From positions 72,929,127-72,993,126 of the forward strand of contig NC_086378.1 of the NCBI RefSeq assembly GCF_036588685.1: a stretch of DNA of 64,000 bases, read 5' to 3'. The notes under the pieces are model-generated. The model was not told the origin of the DNA, searched no databases, and saw nothing but the letters and a program-made list of their open reading frames with translations. This DNA comes from Mytilus trossulus (taxonomy: Eukaryota; Mollusca; Bivalvia; Mytilida; Mytilidae). A program made the position numbers and the translations under genes. Positions 1 to 11,250 of the stretch are shown here, piece after piece. Each line of letters opens with the position of its first letter. Position 1 is the stretch's first letter.

Positions 1-389
1 AAATAAACCAGATATAGTATACCCCCGACCTTTCGGCTGTTAAATGTATAGTTAAGCAAGTAAATTTATTTCAAATATAACATTTGTGACTATTGAAAGG
101 CAACAAAATAAATCCACTCAAATGTATCAAAGTTGTTTTATGACGTAATCGACAAGTTTCAAAACTTTTCATTAACTGTTAATGCTTAGGAAAACGATAA
201 CAAGCAAATTTCAAAATTTACAATTTACAACACAACCTTGGCAGTTGACCGTGAACTTAATTTTCTACATTTAGACCACTGATTTACATATCAATTTACT
301 CACGTTATTTGGGGGTAAATGGTTTATGGGTTTCGTCATATGCGAATGTCAAACACTGAAATAACTCTGTTTAGAAGTTACTAGATCGG
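1..389. other. AT-rich stretch, no gene seen
   Basis: No coding region, RNA gene or clear repeat can be supported here. Its right edge runs into the body of a hammerhead repeat. Confidence 0.5.
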
Positions 390-665
390 TCCATTTAAAT
401 TTATCGACATTTTTAAAAATTTCCTGTTTTACAAAACTTTGAGTTTTTCGAAAAAACAAAGGATTTTCTTATCCCAGGCATAGATAACTTAGCCCTACGT
501 GACACAACTTTTTGGAATTTTGTATCCTCAATTCTCTCAAACTTCGTACTTACTTGGCTTTATAAATAATTTGATATAAACGTCACTGACGAGTCTTGTG
601 TAGACGAAACGTGCGTCTGGCGTACTAAATTATAATCCTGGTACCTTTGACAACTATTGTAGGCA
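390..665 (+). repeat. Hammerhead-bearing repeat (retrozyme-like), copy A
   Basis: This non-coding repeat recurs, whole or in part, near 5925 (minus), 24563 (minus), 32415 (minus), 33419 (plus) and 51360 (plus, diverged). The body reads toward a hammerhead ribozyme at 580-623 and ends with a tail around 'aatcctggtac'. Short non-coding repeats with type-I hammerheads (retrozymes) are known from bivalves and other animals. Only one hammerhead is present in this copy, so it is a partial unit. Confidence 0.75.
580..623 (+). ncRNA. Type-I hammerhead self-cleaving ribozyme
   Basis: All parts of a hammerhead can be read. The core CUGACGA is at 586-592 (position 7 may be any base). Stem II is GUCU/AGAC at 593-605 with a 5-nt loop. 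GAAA is at 606-609. Stem III is only two pairs (609-610 with 615-616) closing a GUGC loop. The predicted GUC cleavage site falls after 617. Stem I pairs 580-585 with 618-623 (six pairs, one of them G-U). A very short stem III is typical of animal retrozyme hammerheads, which often act as dimers. Every conserved core base is intact, so cleavage is possible. Confidence 0.75.
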
Positions 666-760
666 TACGGTAACCTATAATTGTTTACGTCTATAGATGT
701 CATTTGTCTCTGTTTGAGTGTTGTCTCACTGACAAACATACAACATTTTCTTATCCTCAT
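658..760 (+). repeat. Retroelement 3'-tail fragment (family gamma)
   Basis: The stretch matches the 3' tail of the reverse-transcriptase family whose longer copies are at 6915-7690 and 9781-11165. The shared words are the 'catacggtaacctataa' stretch followed by a 'gtctc..tgacaaac' end. It is a 5'-truncated remnant with no coding capacity. Confidence 0.5.
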
Positions 761-782
761 ATTTAGATATATTTTATGAATG

Positions 783-900
783 GCTTATAAACACGACGGG
801 TGCCATATGTTGAACAGGATATACTTACCCTTCCTGAACACCTGACATCACCCCTAGTTTTTCGTTTGGTTCGTGTTGTTATTGTACCCCTATTTGTGAC
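783..900 (+). repeat. Penelope-like retroelement 3'-UTR fragment (family alpha)
   Basis: This matches the 3' untranslated region that follows the reverse transcriptase at 56940-57050 and the fragment at 15650-15760. Shared features are an 'acgacgggtgcc' word, a 'gagcaggat' word and a 'catcacccctagttttt' word. It is non-coding debris. Confidence 0.6.
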
Positions 901-964
901 ACTTTGTTCACGCATCTATGTCAATATAATGGAATTTGATGTGACTGTCGTACAGGTGAAAGGT

Positions 965-1135
965 TAAGTGCTATAAATCCACATTCAATTCACCATTTTC
1001 TACATTGGAAACTGCCTGTACCAAGTCAGAAATATGACAGTTGTTGTCCAATCATTTGATTTTGCCGTTTAATTAGGGACTTTCCGTTTCCGCTTTGGTT
1101 CATTATTTTGGTGATTTTACTTTTTATTACTTTGC
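965..1135 (+). repeat. Retroelement 3'-tail fragment (family beta)
   Basis: The segment reads through 'tgtaccaagtcag' and 'gggactttccgttt', the tail words of the family whose longest copy here is 34730-36460 on the minus strand. It is a short sense-strand remnant. Confidence 0.55.
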
Positions 1136-1240
1136 GGTCGTTGATACAAATGAGAATAAAAAGGTGAAAAGGTTTATTAGAGCATATGCTACATTCCTCT
1201 TGCTATCTGAATAATTTATAAAATTATCAGTATTCAAAGG

Positions 1241-1265
1241 GATATATATATATATATATATATAT
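1241..1265. repeat. (TA)n microsatellite
   Basis: A simple TA run lies directly against the first unit of the 575-bp tandem repeat. Confidence 0.9.
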
Positions 1266-1266
1266 T

Positions 1267-2523
1267 GTTTGTGCTGTTTTTAGACCCTGCTACAACGAAA
1301 TTTGTTTGACATGCACACGTATAAAAATTGCGGTTTTTATCCAACGCAGTCATAGGTTTGAACGTAGTTTTCAATTTAGACTCGTTTATATTTTTTGTTT
1401 GGGCATGTATCATATTTTCCCTCCGGTTTATATGATCCGTTCATCCTATATATTGACTCTTAAAATTCAAGAGTTAATCTAAAAATGAGGGTACTTTCTC
1501 TAAAAATGAGGGTGCTTTTTATATGGCCTTCCAAATACCGTTTCGATCCCTAACATCACTGAAGAGACATTTATTGTCGAAATCCGGATATGGTGTACTA
1601 AAGAAATATTGACACCGAATGTTTGTGGCACAACATCCTGTCCACAAGTTAACAATTTTTTTTTCTGTGACGTATTAAATTTATAATAAGATCCATTTTG
1701 TTACAACCTGTGATCAATTTTATTTGGCAATCGCCAATGGCAGTCAGCAGGGTTAAAGAACATCAGTTGTTCGACCTGTTAGTCAAATGCGTTTTGTTTA
1801 AATATACTTTTTCACTCTTTTGGTCTTTTGGAAAATGTTGTTTGTGCTGTTTTTAGACCCTTCTACAACGAAATTTGTTTGACATGCACACGTATAAAAA
1901 TTGCGGTTTTTATCCAACGCAGTCATAGGTTTGAACGTAGTTTTCAATTTAGACTCGTTTATATTTTTTGTTTGGGCATGTATCATATTTTCCCTCCGGT
2001 TTATATGATCCGTTCATCCTATATATTGACTCTTAAAATTCAAGAGATAATCTAAAAATGAGGGTACTTTCTCTAAAAATGAGGGTGCTTTTTATATGGC
2101 CTTCCAAATACCGTTTCGATCCCTAACATCACTGAAGAGACATTTATTGTCGAAATCCGGATATGGTGTACTAAAGAAATATTGACACCGAATGTTTGTG
2201 GCACAACATCCTGTCCACAAGTTAACAATTTTTTTTTCTGTGACGTATTAAATTTATAATAAATTAAGATCCATTTTGTTACAACCTGTGATCAATTTTA
2301 TTTGGCAATCGCCAATGGCAGTCAGCAGGGTTAAAGAACATCAGTTGTTCGACCTGTTAGTCAAATGCGTTTTGTTTAAATATACTTTTTCACTCTTTTG
2401 GTCTTTTGGAAAATGTTGTTTGTGCTGTTTTTAGACGAAATTTGTTTGACATGCACACGTATAAAAATTGCGGTTTTTATCCAACGCAGTCATAGGTTTG
2501 AACGTAGTTTTCAATTTAGACTC
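1267..2523 (+). repeat. Tandem repeat, about 575-bp unit, 2.2 copies
   Basis: The word 'gtttgtgctgtttttag' starts at 1267, 1840 and 2418, giving periods of 573 and 578 bp. Units one and two are almost identical over their whole length, apart from small indels such as an extra 'aatt' near 2260. Unit three stops at 2523, exactly where a second (TA)n run begins, just as unit one starts at the end of a TA run. Short open frames inside the units are not supported as genes. Confidence 0.9.
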
Positions 2524-2546
2524 GTATATATATATATATATATATG
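2524..2546. repeat. (TA)n microsatellite
   Basis: A simple TA run ends the 575-bp tandem repeat. The sequence beyond it, up to the SINE, shows no gene. Confidence 0.9.
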
Positions 2547-2813
2547 TACACAGCCATGTATCACCATCATTGATGGCGATCCGATGGATACATCTGTTGT
2601 AGAGTTGTCACTGACTCAGACGTACTTATGAATATAATTATTTTCTGTGACTGTATCTTACATTAATTTGTAGGATCCTTTACTATAGATAATTTAGCTG
2701 ATCTGTAACCATTACATCTTCATGCCTTATATATCATGTACTGTAGTACGCCGCTAGATTAAAACTGACGTGGAAAGGTAACATATGGCCACCGAAAGCT
2801 CTTTTTTTGAGAG

Positions 2814-2996
2814 CCCAGGTGGTCGTGTGGTCTAGCGGGACGGCTGCAGTGCAGGCGATTTGGTGTCACGATATCACAGTAGCATGGGTTCGAATCCCGG
2901 CGAGGGAAGAACCAAAAATTTGCGAAAGCAAATTTACAGATCTAACATTGTTGGGTTGATGTTTAGACGAGTTGTATATATATATATATATATATG
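2814..2996 (+). repeat. tRNA-derived SINE
   Basis: The head has the two internal RNA polymerase III promoter boxes of a tRNA: an A-box-like region near 2828-2840 and a perfect B box (GGTTCGAATCC) at 2887-2897. A tRNA-unrelated body follows, containing a short hairpin ('tttgcgaaagcaaa') and then a (TA)n tail at 2969-2996. The long A-to-B spacing and the tail mark it as a SINE rather than a working tRNA gene. Bivalve SINE families such as RUDI have this plan, but the family was not confirmed. Confidence 0.75.
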
Positions 2997-5464
2997 TATT
3001 GTTAATCATGTTAGTTTCCAAACACTGACAACTGAGCTGATGAAATCATGCTATAAAGGATAAATATGATTATTTTTATTATGTTTATAAACGTGACATC
3101 GTGCACTTTATTCAAATAGCTTATGTCCACAAAAATTTATATGAGTGATACCAAAAAGTCAGGTTAACCTATAGTAACGAAATAATTGTATTTCAATCTT
3201 TTCTCTAGCTATCTAAATTCGATTTATTTTTTTGTAAAGCAGATCAAATAAGTTGTAAAGAATATTGATTCGCGTCGAACAATGTAGTTCACTAATTGTA
3301 ATATTTCAATCGACTGTTAAGCATTCTCAATGTGTTGTGATCAAATATTGCATATTTCTTATGTATTACATAAAACTACAAAATCAGAACCATATAAAAA
3401 GTAGTAACAAACGTCGATCTGAGCGGAAATCCATAAAACTAGATAAAATCAAATGTTAATCTATATCAACAAGCAGAACAAACGGTTACAATTTATGACT
3501 GTTACTGGAAGATCTTTTTGGTCTCTTTATCTTGAACTCGAAAATATAAAAAAAAGTACGACACAACATTCTTTAGATTGTTCAAATGTTATAAACGACA
3601 CCAGTCTGTCGGTTATAAGTATTCGTAGTTTTTATGATTCATGACGTTCAAGTTTCCTTTATGTTCTAAAGTGTTCAATTTATACCAACCTATTCATTAC
3701 TCGATCAAATTACCATTGTAGTGAGTGTTTGATTAGTTTTACTATTTTTGCATTTTTCAGGGGTCAAAAGAAAACAATTAAGGCTCTCATAATACCTCTT
3801 TTCGTGAATTCAGCTAGATTAATTTAGTTACACAGTGAGCATAATGACATAATACGTAACATAACATGTGGTATTTAGATTAGTGACAAAGTGATCAAAT
3901 CTTATTTATATATTTTCATTGGTCTATTTAAAAAACAACAAAATACCAACAATAACAATTTGTAAACTTTGGTGTGTTTACTGCATTTATTTCCAGTCGT
4001 TCGTCATCAATGTCTTTATTTCTTGTTTGGGTAAAATGTTTCAGATTTGTTAACAAAGTCAACTTTGTTTTCATAAAGGGATGTAACTTTTAAAAGTATA
4101 TTTAAACGTGTGATTACTTTTTAACTATGATATTCCTACAAATTTATAGAAGCTAACGCAAAATTTTCGCCAAACGCATTCGGGTTCGTATTGCTTAGTC
4201 TATAGTTTTCTATGTTGTGTCAAGTGTACTATTGTTGGTATGTTTGTGTTTTTTTATTTTTAACCATGGCGTTGTTAGTTTATTTTCGATTTAAAAGTTT
4301 GACTGTCCCTTAGGTATCTTTCGTCCCTCTTTCGTAATTTAGAAAAACAATTTCACATAACATTGTGGATATGTCTGGCCCAAGCCAAAAGACTAAACCA
4401 TCATATGATTAAACTTACTCGATGGTCAGAAATATCGATATATTGTTAATGATTCGTAATTATTTGTTCAATTAAGTTAGCTTAATGGGGCACCGGATCA
4501 CCGATTTGACTCAAATTTTAATATTTGATTGATAACAATGTAAAACATTTATCTGAATTATCCACAGTATATAATAAAGAATATACAGGGCATGGGCTTG
4601 AGAATATGTAGCTTCGTTTCGTTTGTATTTTCGTCCAGACACCATCTAATTAACTACCGAGTTTACCTGCGAGGACTTCCGATGATCAAATAAGCGATAT
4701 AATCATAATATAAATACAAAATATAGATAGATATGGAACTCGTGTAATTCGAGTTGTCTAGGTCTGTTAAATTTCATATTATAGAGTAAAAAATATATGA
4801 TATCATGGTTTTTACTTGTATAAAAATGATGTTTTGATGATCGAATCAGTCAATCAAATGATTTACTTTCGTTTACTTTCAATGTTGACATTCTTTCTAT
4901 AACTCAACACGCGCGATTCATGCGTTGTTCGTCTCTAACTAAAGGGTTAAACAGAAGTTCACATGAATATGGATTCATTAAGGTTAAATTCTTCACTTTC
5001 GAGTGAATAATTCATCATTATTGTTTTTCTAGCTTATTTTGACGAAATTAAACCATAATGGCGATTAATATTACGCTATTTCACTTTCTTTGATGATTAA
5101 ACAAAAAGAGTAATATTTAATCTGTTTATATATCTCGAAGCAAGTGGCCCTTTAAACATTCTTATAACAATTAAAAGGTTATAGTATGCTATTGAGGTAT
5201 ATGCTGTCCTGAACTACATGTACTTTGAAGTGGATCACTTGTTAATTTTTATCAAGTGTATTTTCTAGATACATGTAATCCAACATTTCACTGTACTGTA
5301 TAAAGTTAAACAATCTTTACTCATGAATATCTTTTTACTATATTTTTCGAATTTCTTCAAATAACCATTTTTTTTCTTTATTTCAGTACAAGTCAGTACA
5401 ATTGTATTATTAATATGAAGTTAAAAAAAATCAATGTTTTATTTGAAAAAGCTTTTATAAATAC
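2997..5464. other. AT-rich non-coding stretch; intron of the CLCA-like gene to the right
   Basis: No exon is convincing here. On the minus strand it would be the intron following the CLCA-like first exon, but no second CLCA exon was found, so the rest of that gene lies outside the window or is lost. A retroelement tail lies at 4165-4345. Confidence 0.5.
4165..4345 (+). repeat. Penelope-like retroelement 3'-UTR fragment (family alpha)
   Basis: It shares the words 'gttttctatgttgtgtca', 'ccatggcgttgt' and 'tctttcgtccctcttt' with the 3' end of the element at 55971-57199. It is 5'-truncated and non-coding. Confidence 0.65.
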
Positions 5465-5614
5465 CTGGAGGATCGAAATCAGTTGTGTATTTTCGGCAAT
5501 ATCATCTGCAACTGTTACCAATATGTCTGTGTAACCATTTCCTGTAAGTGATATAGTCGATTTAGCAAAACCTAGACCACTTAGACAAATAGAAATAAAA
5601 AATATTAGTTTCAT
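5465..5614 (-). CDS. CLCA-like protein, first coding exon (signal peptide plus start of mature chain)
   Basis: The exon encodes 50 residues. Residues 1-18 are a clear signal peptide (MKLIFF then a hydrophobic run to GLGFAKS). Residues 19-50 contain NGYTDILVTVADDIAEN, which matches the N-terminus of calcium-activated chloride channel regulators (typical pattern NGGY-x-[DG]-[IV]-V-I-A-[IV]). These are secreted, self-cleaving metalloproteases that modulate TMEM16-type channels; that role is family knowledge. The exon ends in CAG followed by a GTATTT donor at 5464, phase 0. An upstream in-frame Met at 5653 would add 13 polar residues before the signal peptide, so the Met at 5614 is preferred. The metalloprotease and VWA domains are not in this window. 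Confidence 0.6.
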
Positions 5615-5924
5615 TGTAAGACGTCTTTTTGACAGAGAAGACGTGAAGCACATTGAATAGAATTATTTTATCGTCACATTTAACCGGTGAATGTTTAGGA
5701 ACAATTCATTGCAACCTTGGTCATTTAATATCGTAGTTTTATTGCGTAATGAGTGTAGTGACTTTTCCTACGATCATATTTATCGAAAAAAAGTGTTTTT
5801 AATAATGTGGTTTTCCTATGGGTAGTTTTTTTTAGGCTTTCGTTTTTGTTGTGTTAGTTGAAAATATGAACTGATGAAACACAAGTGATAAAATTCATTT
5901 CTTTCCAGGAATATTAGAATAGTT

Positions 5925-6170
5925 ATCAAAGGTACCAGGCTTAAAATTCAATACCCAAGAGCTGCGTTTCGTCTTCACATAAGACTCATCAGTGACGCTC
6001 AGATCAAATTAGTTATAAAGTCAAACAAATACAAAGTTGAAGAGCATTCCAAAACGTTTTGCCAAATTCGACTTAGGTAATCTATACCTGGGATAAGAAA
6101 GGCCTTAGTTTTTTTCGAAAAAATAGTACCTTAGGAAACAGGAAATTGAAAAAAAGGACCATATAGTTGA
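5925..6170 (-). repeat. Hammerhead-bearing repeat, copy B
   Basis: This is a minus-strand copy of the retrozyme-like repeat. The hammerhead core CUGAUGA is at 5992-5986 and a five-pair stem II follows with GAAA. The stem III and cleavage region has drifted (an AGCUC where GCGUC is expected), so the ribozyme is probably dead. The body extends to about 6170. Confidence 0.7.
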
Positions 6171-6454
6171 ATTTATAATTTAATTAAATCAATCCTGAGG
6201 GGACCACTTGTCAGCAATAACATTCATGATTCATGTTCTTAATTTATAGCTGATTTTTAAAGAAATGGTGTATGTATATATTTATGGGGACATTTTTCTA
6301 CGATGTACTGCCTTGGTTCAGTTAATCCCTCGTACTGCTTTGTGAATTAGGATTAATGTATATTTCAAATTTATGTTATATTACGCTTATCGTCCTTTTT
6401 CACTGTTGAATAAGGTTCATTGTAACCTTGGACTTTTCCCGTCCGGCAGTAAAT

Positions 6455-6620
6455 AAAGGCTAGAGTAGTTTACCGCTGTTCGTCATAAATAGATAGAGAG
6501 AAAACAAATCCGGGTTACAAACCAAAACCGAGGGAAACACATCAACTATACATGGAAAACAACGAAACAACAGAAACACTCATGTGAAAAACAAAACAAA
6601 CGGCGATGCAAAACACAGAA
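6455..6620 (-). repeat. Retroelement 3'-tail fragment (family delta)
   Basis: The words 'taccgctgttc' and 'ccaaaaccgagggaaac' are shared with copies at 24830-25165 (minus) and 51001-51350 and 51686-52055 (plus). It is a diverged non-coding remnant. Confidence 0.6.
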
Positions 6621-6914
6621 ACGAACTATAAAACCTCTTCTTATGGGGGTCGTCCGTTTTGGCTGTATAAGTACGCAAAATATCCGGTTCCGCTTTATAA
6701 TTCTGTTTTGTTGTTTTACATTTTATCTGTTGGATGTGTAGAGATACTTATAGTCCGAGTGTACAATATTCATTTATCGGTTTGTTTGGTTTTTTTATTT
6801 CAATGAGAGTAACCTATGTATTACTTGTAAATTATCAAGTCAGTGATTTCGTTACCACGAATTACTTAAAACCTTTACTAAATCCGTTCTGAGATACAAA
6901 AATTCGTCTTAAAG

Positions 6915-7690
6915 TTTAGTTGTACCTGTCGAAAATTTATTCTAAACGGCATATCAATCTCTTAATTTTACGGCCATGTTGTAAACCGAGTCATGTAATT
7001 TCAAACGATCTTTGTAAGTGTATACATCTCTTAAATAAACTTTTTCTAAAAGGTTACCTATTTCAACACTGTAATTATATCTTTAAATTTAGTTTTATTG
7101 CTTTTAATATGGATTTTGATATCAGTAAATTAAAATCGTACTAGATATTACACATATGTACTTTCTCGGTATGCCTATAGTTTGGCATTGTTTTTTCACT
7201 GACTGTTAATGACGTGTTTATACTAAATCCATTGGATGTTTGATAAGTAATGATCGACACTTCAAGCTTAGATACTGAATTAATTTATTAGTTGTTATTT
7301 GCTTAGAACTAGCTGCCAGTAACTGCGAATGCTCCAATAGCTATAATCAGTGTCATTTGTGTCATTTTGTTTAGTGGATGTATAAGTACCCGTCCACGTC
7401 CACTCATTGACTATGTCAGATGTGTTTCTATTTGTATCCATCTGATAAGTGAAACCTTTTTCAAATGTTTTTAACTAATTCTAAAGTTGAACTGTATAAT
7501 ACTGTCTCATGTTGGTGGAGGGTTGAGCGCTCTAAAATGTCATATTTTCATGTCTTGGCCTTAAAAGCAGTTCAAACGTTTTTTCTCATTATTGAAGGCC
7601 GTATGGTTGCTTATAATTGAATATATCTACTTCATTTGATCTTTGATGAAAAGATGTCTCATTGGCAATCATACCACATTTTTATATTTA
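6915..7690 (+). repeat. 5'-truncated reverse-transcriptase element, C-terminus and 3' UTR (family gamma)
   Basis: The left end up to about 7143 translates, with interruptions, into the C-terminal tail of a reverse-transcriptase protein ending MDFDISKLKSY-stop. The copy at 9781-11165 ends similarly (ISKLKHN-stop). A shared 3' UTR follows, with 'aactagctgccagtaactg' near 7310, and the usual tail ends near 7690 ('gtctcattggcaatcatacc'). It is a dead insertion. Confidence 0.6.
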
Positions 7691-7942
7691 CCTGTCATAT
7701 AGGCCTGTCACAAGTCAGGAACCTTTTAATCAGTGGTTGTCATTGGTCGCTGTCTCTTTTATTTGTTTGTGTTAACTGTTGTGTCATAAACCAGACCAGT
7801 GCATTCAAACTTGAATTATTCTGTAATTTGTTATGTTAGAGATTTGAATATTGTTGTGAATCATAAAAAAATCTTATTTTGATGGACATGAAAAATGGTT
7901 GAAAAACAAAGGTATCAAAGCAAATATTATAGTGTTATTCAC

Positions 7943-7983
7943 TGGCAGTTTCTGTATTGGCGCTGCCAATACAGAAACAGCCA
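7943..7983. repeat. Short near-perfect inverted repeat
   Basis: Arms at 7943-7961 and 7965-7983 match at 18 of 19 positions around a 3-nt centre. It would fold into a strong hairpin. Confidence 0.85.
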
Positions 7984-8020
7984 GTTCATCAAACTTTAAT
8001 TAAAAGATTATAAGAAAATT

Positions 8021-8355
8021 AAAAACCAGAAGTGAACGTCCCGAATTAGCCCATGGGCCAATACGGCTTTTTCCCCGCTTTTTTCTGTTTTGGCCCTGTT
8101 TTTTCTGTTTCAAAACTTAAACGTTACAAAACATTGCACATCATTTAATCAGTTTATTCTATGATTTTAATTTTTTTTTTAAATATTTTACAAATGTTTT
8201 TGTGCATAACGATACTTCCAAAGTTAAGTAATGGCGTAAGGAAATTAATTGAAAACCGGAAGTGAACGTCCTGTATTAGCCCTTGGGTCAAAACGGGTTT
8301 TTTTTCCCGCATTTTTCTGTATTGGTTTTGTTTTTCCCGTATCGGCCCTGTTCGA
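8021..8355. repeat. Diverged tandem duplication, 230-bp spacing
   Basis: The word 'agtgaacgtcc' and the following 'ttagccc' and 'ggccctgtt' stretch occur at about 8029 and again at about 8259. The two units have diverged. No coding potential is seen. Confidence 0.7.
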
Positions 8356-9780
8356 AGAACAATATTAAATCTTGATTTATATCGACAGTTGAGGTAGCAT
8401 TACACAAATAGGAAAAAAACTTTAAAAAAACTTTTAAACACCCTCTTTCCCCTCCTTTCTAACAAATAAGGCTTAATATTTGTGTAATGCATGTATATAT
8501 CTATAGAAAGAGAATATTCCATAGATTTGATTCTAATGGTCATAATGGTGACATATAATTCCTTTTATGTGCAACCATGGCAACAATCTGCATTTCTTTG
8601 ATATATAGCAAAATATCAAAATATCACAAAAAGGGTGAACATGTCACAAAAGTCTCCAAAAGTTGGTCCAAAGAACAATTTCAATCAATTAAAGTGATAA
8701 CTTTCCTGAAATCATAGGTTCATATCTATCAAGTAGTAAAACAAAATCATATGCATTTCTGTTCGTTTTACCATAAAATTTAATTGAAAAGATCGAGCGC
8801 AAAATCTTTGTTGATTTACTCTACAATAATTTACGGATAGGAAAATACGTACTGTCAAACAGATAAATGGCCTATGAAACATGCTAAAAACAATCTAAAT
8901 ATTTATATAAACCCACTAAAAAGGCTATATTATTCTACAATTATCTTAAAATCAATTTTATTGTACAAAAACTTTCATATTTCAAAATTTCACAATGACC
9001 ATAATGCAAAACTATACTTCTAACTGTGTATTACTACCTGAAAGTTTTCAGTATTGCTAATGCTGATTTGTCCGTATTAAGGTTTAGTTGCTCAAATAAT
9101 AATATCAAATAAACCATTGATCGATAACATATTGAGTTAAAACAGACATTGGGTATTCGACTATGTAAAAATTCTGCGCCCCTATATCCCAACTTTTTCT
9201 TATATGAAACAGAACTGATACAAAATTTATTGAAATATATTTGTGTACTTGAGAAAAATGCCACCTTCTAATAAATCGTAAATAATTTTGATATCACCAA
9301 TAGAATGCATGCAGTCAAATAAAGACTGGTCATACAGTTTCAAAATATACAAGCGAGACTGATCGTACAGTGAGAAATTCAAACAAGTGTAATTTTCTTA
9401 TTTGTGGCTTCAAAGATCTGGTTGAAACGTTTACCATCACTTGAAATATACTTCATTTAGGAAATCTAGTATTTACGTTAATTTGTACACTGAGAAGATA
9501 ACTATATTGTTTTACGTCTGCATAGAACGTTAATAAAACACGGATAGAACAAAGAATCATCATCGTCAGTAAAACGGAAAATAATGAATTCCGCTTTTGC
9601 CTTTATTCTTAGTCCTTTTTGGTTTTATCAGATCTTAGAAGTTTGTATTATGTTTTGTTACATTTTAAAAAAAATCCTTCTACCATAACCCGAGAGAAAT
9701 TCATTGTCAAAATTATCATTTGATGCAGTAAAATTTTAAATATCTTAAATGTTATTAAATATATAAGTTACTGTTTGAGT
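8356..9780. other. AT-rich non-coding stretch
   Basis: I see no exon, RNA gene or recognisable repeat here. The one sizeable open frame (minus strand, 9034-9264) shows no family resemblance. Confidence 0.5.
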
Positions 9781-11165
9781 CAAATAGATATAGGAAGATG
9801 TGGTGTGAGTGCCAATGAGACAACTCTCCATCCAAATAACAATTTAAATAGAAAACCAGTATAGGTTAAAGTACGGCCTTCAACACGGAGCCTTGGCTCA
9901 CACCGAACAACAAGCTATAAAGGGCCCAAAATTACTAGTGTAAAAACATTCAAACGGGAAAACCAACGGTCTAATCTATATAAACAAAACGGGAAACGAG
10001 AAACACGTATATTACATAAACAAACAACAACTACTGTACATCAGATTCCTGACTTAGGACAGGTGCAAATATTTGCAGCGGGATTAAACGTTTTAATGGA
10101 TCCAAACCTCCCTCTTTTTGAAACAATAGCATAACATCACAACAAAGAAAAACACACGATAAAATATCAATTGGCAGACTTAACTCAATCAAAAAACGTA
10201 TGATTACACAATGAACGAATAAATTTGATCTGCAATATCTGAATACAAATGCACAGTTAATTAAATATCAGAGACAAACATTCATGACCAAAAAGCTAAC
10301 AAACAAATTCATGGCAGGACATCACAAAGAAATATTTAACCCTTCGAAAATATTGATCAATATTCACTTAAGAAAAAAACCGGTGTTAAAAAAATAATTA
10401 TCATCTTGAAGTTTATACAAATGTAGTAAGAATATGTGAAAAATTGAAGATATTACAAATAATCAAAGCTGGTGTACAGACAAGATCCATATAAATAAAA
10501 AATAACAAAAAAGCATTATAAACAGTATCAACAGGTCGAATTAACAAGAAAATACGAATTGAGAGTACTCGCAGTTACTGACAGCTAGTTAAAAGCCAAA
10601 ACCAATTAATAATAAAAAATCATGCATCAGAGACTAAAATCAACTAAAACACATCCCAGGGATTTAGTATTTAACGTCATTAATAGTCAAAGAAGACATG
10701 ACTTGTGCAATGCCAAAAATAAATGTATCGACAGGTAGTAGGATAGTGAAGAGCGACTTCTATAGAAATAAAAATTAACGTGTCTGTGTCTCTATACATC
10801 TCGCCTCAAAAGATAATGAAATTTAGTTATGTTTTAATTTGCTAATGACAAAATCAATATTAGTGCCAATGTGAACTATATTCAGAGATCTGATTACAAT
10901 ATTGGTACGATAACCCTTACTTATAAGTGTGTTTAAAGGTTCAATGAGTTTACAAGGATCACATAGTGATTTCCTCGCTTTAAGTACAATATTACCATAA
11001 AATTTAGGATGTGAAATACCATTTTTAATAAGCTTTCTACAGGTATAGCCAAATTTACTTTGTATCTATGAAAGAATTTAGTAAAAGTTTTAAGTAATTT
11101 ATGGTATCGAAATCCCTGACACAACAATTTACCAGTGATGCAAAGTTCATTTTAGTGTTCCTTCG
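9781..11165 (-). mobile_element. 5'-truncated reverse-transcriptase element, C-terminus plus long 3' UTR (family gamma)
   Basis: On the minus strand the right part (11160 down to about 10822) encodes the C-terminus of a reverse-transcriptase protein. It has a GFRYHKLLKTFTKFFHRYK stretch, then a frameshift, then GISHPKFYGNIVLKARKSL continuing to ISKLKHN-stop. A 3' UTR of about 1 kb follows, ending at 9781 in the widespread mussel tail that reads 'aggaagatgtggtgtgag' on the plus strand. The frameshift and 5' truncation make it a dead copy. Shorter tails of the same family occur at 22510, 34225 and 48520. Confidence 0.65.
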
Positions 11166-11250
11166 GAAGCTTTCATTCAACAACTTTAGATTTGGTTTTT
11201 AAAAATATTAAATTTTAAAAACAAAAACAAAAGCTATAAGTGAGTATTAT

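Noticed and set aside
1828-2631. 75- and 77-codon frames in the 575-bp tandem repeat
   Set aside because: They are copies of one non-coding repeat and end in TA microsatellite or unrelated sequence. No family resemblance.
2814-2900. Possible functional tRNA gene
   Set aside because: The B box is perfect, but A-to-B spacing is too long, a cloverleaf does not close, and the block continues into a SINE body with a TA tail.
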